From Rhizophagus sp. LPA8_4_AMF (lineage: Eukaryota > Glomeromycota > Glomeromycetes > Glomerales > Glomeraceae): a DNA stretch of 32,798 nt. The DNA lies in assembly GCA_021464525.1 (NCBI GenBank), contig JADRCO010000482.1:1-32798 (forward strand), given 5' to 3'. The notes beneath the pieces are model-generated. The model did no database searches. It was not told the DNA's origin and was given only the letters and a program-made list of their open reading frames with translations. A program made the position numbers and the translations under genes. Below, piece by piece: positions 31,651 to 32,798 of this stretch; the first letter of the stretch is position 1; every line of letters begins with the position of its first letter.

Positions 31651-32097
31651 TTTTCCTGCGCAAGTAAATCACATAGTAAGACAGATTTTCTTAGAGAAAC
31701 GCTTCTTGCAGTTTATGAAAGGTGGCTAAAGGGCCTGCGATCATTAGATTTAAGATACAGGTATCAATATATTAATAGTAATGACTAATGAATATGAAAA
31801 AGATAGTTCAATACATGATATATTTGATAAAAACTTGTATAAGAAGCTAGTAGAGGATGGATATTTTAAAGATGAATGGAATATTGCATTGATAGGAACT
31901 ATAGATGGATATCAAATCTTTAAATAAAGAATGGACAATTGTTGGATGATTATGTTTATTAATGCCAATTTACCTTCAAATGAACATATTAAGAAAGAGA
32001 ATCTTCTAATATTAGCTGTAATCTCAGAATACAGTTAACCCAAAAATTTCAATTCTTTTTTAAAACCAATTGTAGATAAATTAAAAATATTGAAAGG
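31651..32097 (+). pseudogene. Decayed tnp2-type (CACTA/EnSpm) transposase fragment
   Basis: Frame 31781-32097 reads YEKDSSIHDIFDKNLYKKLV, then DEWNIALIGTIDGYQIFK, stop TAA (31925-31927), then DNCWMIMFINANLP and KKENLLILAVISEYS, stop TAA (32036-32038), then PKNFNSFLKPIVDKLKIL, ending at a GTAAAA donor. The order ALIG-x-DGYQ, CW-IMFINANLP, ENLL and PK-FNSFL-P is that of the tnp2-like transposases of CACTA elements. Upstream, LRYRYQYINS (about 31748-31777) lies in another frame. The element is dead: two stops, a frame change and no 3' catalytic part. The family call is from motif recall. Confidence 0.6.
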
Positions 32098-32429
32098 TAA
32101 AACTTATTTATATTTTATATTATTTCAGGTAGAATTTTTATTAAATTATTTTAATAAAATAGATAGTATTACAATTTTTGATTTATTATTACATAAAAAT
32201 TTTATATTACATTGTTATATTATTATATAGATAGGTGACATATAAAGCTCCAAATGGGTCAGTTCAGGTCAGTTATTTACTGGTTTGGGTAGAACTGAAA
32301 ACTGAATGAGAACCAAACCGGAACCATCCGGTTCGATTCAGATTAACTTAAAAATGCATAAAAATGTGAAAAAATGTGAAAATTGGAATATTGTAGTACT
32401 CAGTGATCATATAAATGCATACTATATCT
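32098..32429. other. Noncoding, with a TE-end-like repeat
   Basis: From 32250 to 32345 the sequence is G+C-richer and contains related short motifs: GTCAGTTCAGGTCAGTT, GAACTGAAAACTGAAT, and the palindromic AACCGGAACCATCCGGTT (about 32315-32332). This looks like the end of a dispersed repeat. GGTTCGATTC at 32330 resembles a tRNA B box by chance; there is no cloverleaf around it. Confidence 0.35.
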
Positions 32430-32798
32430 TATTGGAATCGTCTCATCAAGACACGTCGAATGACAGTAAAATCAAGTCTCTAGCATCGAAGCATCAAGAG
32501 TTAGCTCACAATAGATGTACTTTACAAAATTAGTGCTAGAAAGCCATCTATCAAAAATAGAGAGATGATTAAGATGTCATTCGATTGGTCTCGATGAGAT
32601 GATTCTAACTAGCCTTACTTTATCATTTTTGGATCACTGGATGACAAGATATTTCAATTTTTGCATTTTTTTAAAATTTTCAAATGTTAAAATTAAAATT
32701 TTGATTTGTGCTATTACTCATTATCTACTGATTGTATAAAGACAAATTTATATTCATTAGAATCGCCTTGCTGCGATGCGTCAAATGATGTAATATTA
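32430..32798. repeat. Inverted and direct copies of a 45-50 bp repeat
   Basis: The segment 32431-32484 (TTGGAATCGTCTCATCAAGA and following CGAATGACA) is matched imperfectly in inverted orientation at about 32557-32612 (AGAGAGATGATTAAGATGTC, ATTCGATTGG, ATGAGATGATTCTAA). It is matched again in direct orientation at about 32757-32798 (TTAGAATCGCCTTGCTGCGA, TCAAATGATG), where the window ends. The unit is probably part of a larger element continuing beyond the window. Confidence 0.55.

Noticed and set aside
32328..32342. tRNA B-box-like GGTTCGATTC
   Set aside because: No A box or cloverleaf at the right distance; it is part of a dispersed AACCGG-type repeat.

Overview
The window is nuclear DNA of a very AT-rich fungus, most likely an arbuscular mycorrhizal fungus (Glomeromycotina, Rhizophagus-like). 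I infer this from the A/T homopolymer landscape, short spliceosomal introns (62-99 nt, GTAAGT- or GTATGA-type donors, YAG acceptors), BTB-TLDc and kinase-like gene families of the kind expanded in Rhizophagus, a fungal mitochondrial ribosomal protein, and abundant decayed DNA transposons. The assignment rests on recognition of families; no database was consulted.

Layout. 1-3.9 kb: the 3' tail of a hAT transposase, a decayed K/E-rich coding stretch, and a broken kinase-like gene on the minus strand. 4.5-7.3 kb: a short intronless BTB-BACK gene and a seven-transmembrane protein with polyasparagine tracts (both minus). 10.4-12.9 kb: mitochondrial ribosomal protein bL31m and a two-exon BTB-BACK-TLDc gene (both plus). 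14.8-16.6 kb: a protein of two ubiquitin-like domains ending in LRGG (minus), divergently arranged with a four-exon RING-IBR-RING E3 ligase (plus). 17.4-18.4 kb: a two-exon helical protein with a central hydrophobic hairpin (minus). 18.4-25.0 kb: a gene-poor 6.7 kb holding three fold-back structures, including a MITE with perfect terminal inverted repeats. 25.05-26.03 kb: a membrane-anchored monothiol glutaredoxin of three exons. 26-29.6 kb: noncoding, with several hairpins. 29.6-32.8 kb: a decayed Myb/SANT-like gene, a decayed tnp2-type (CACTA) transposase and dispersed repeats.

Spliced models were built by hand. In each the junction phases agree and the sum of the exons is a multiple of three, giving 468 aa for BTB-TLDc, 211 aa for the RBR ligase, 309 aa for the helical protein and 273 aa for the glutaredoxin.

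The most interesting unit is the divergent pair at 14.8-16.6 kb: a tandem-UBL modifier of ISG15-like layout beside an intact RBR ubiquitin ligase, separated by about 450 bp. A shared pathway is inference only. Most of the remaining signal comes from decaying mobile elements.
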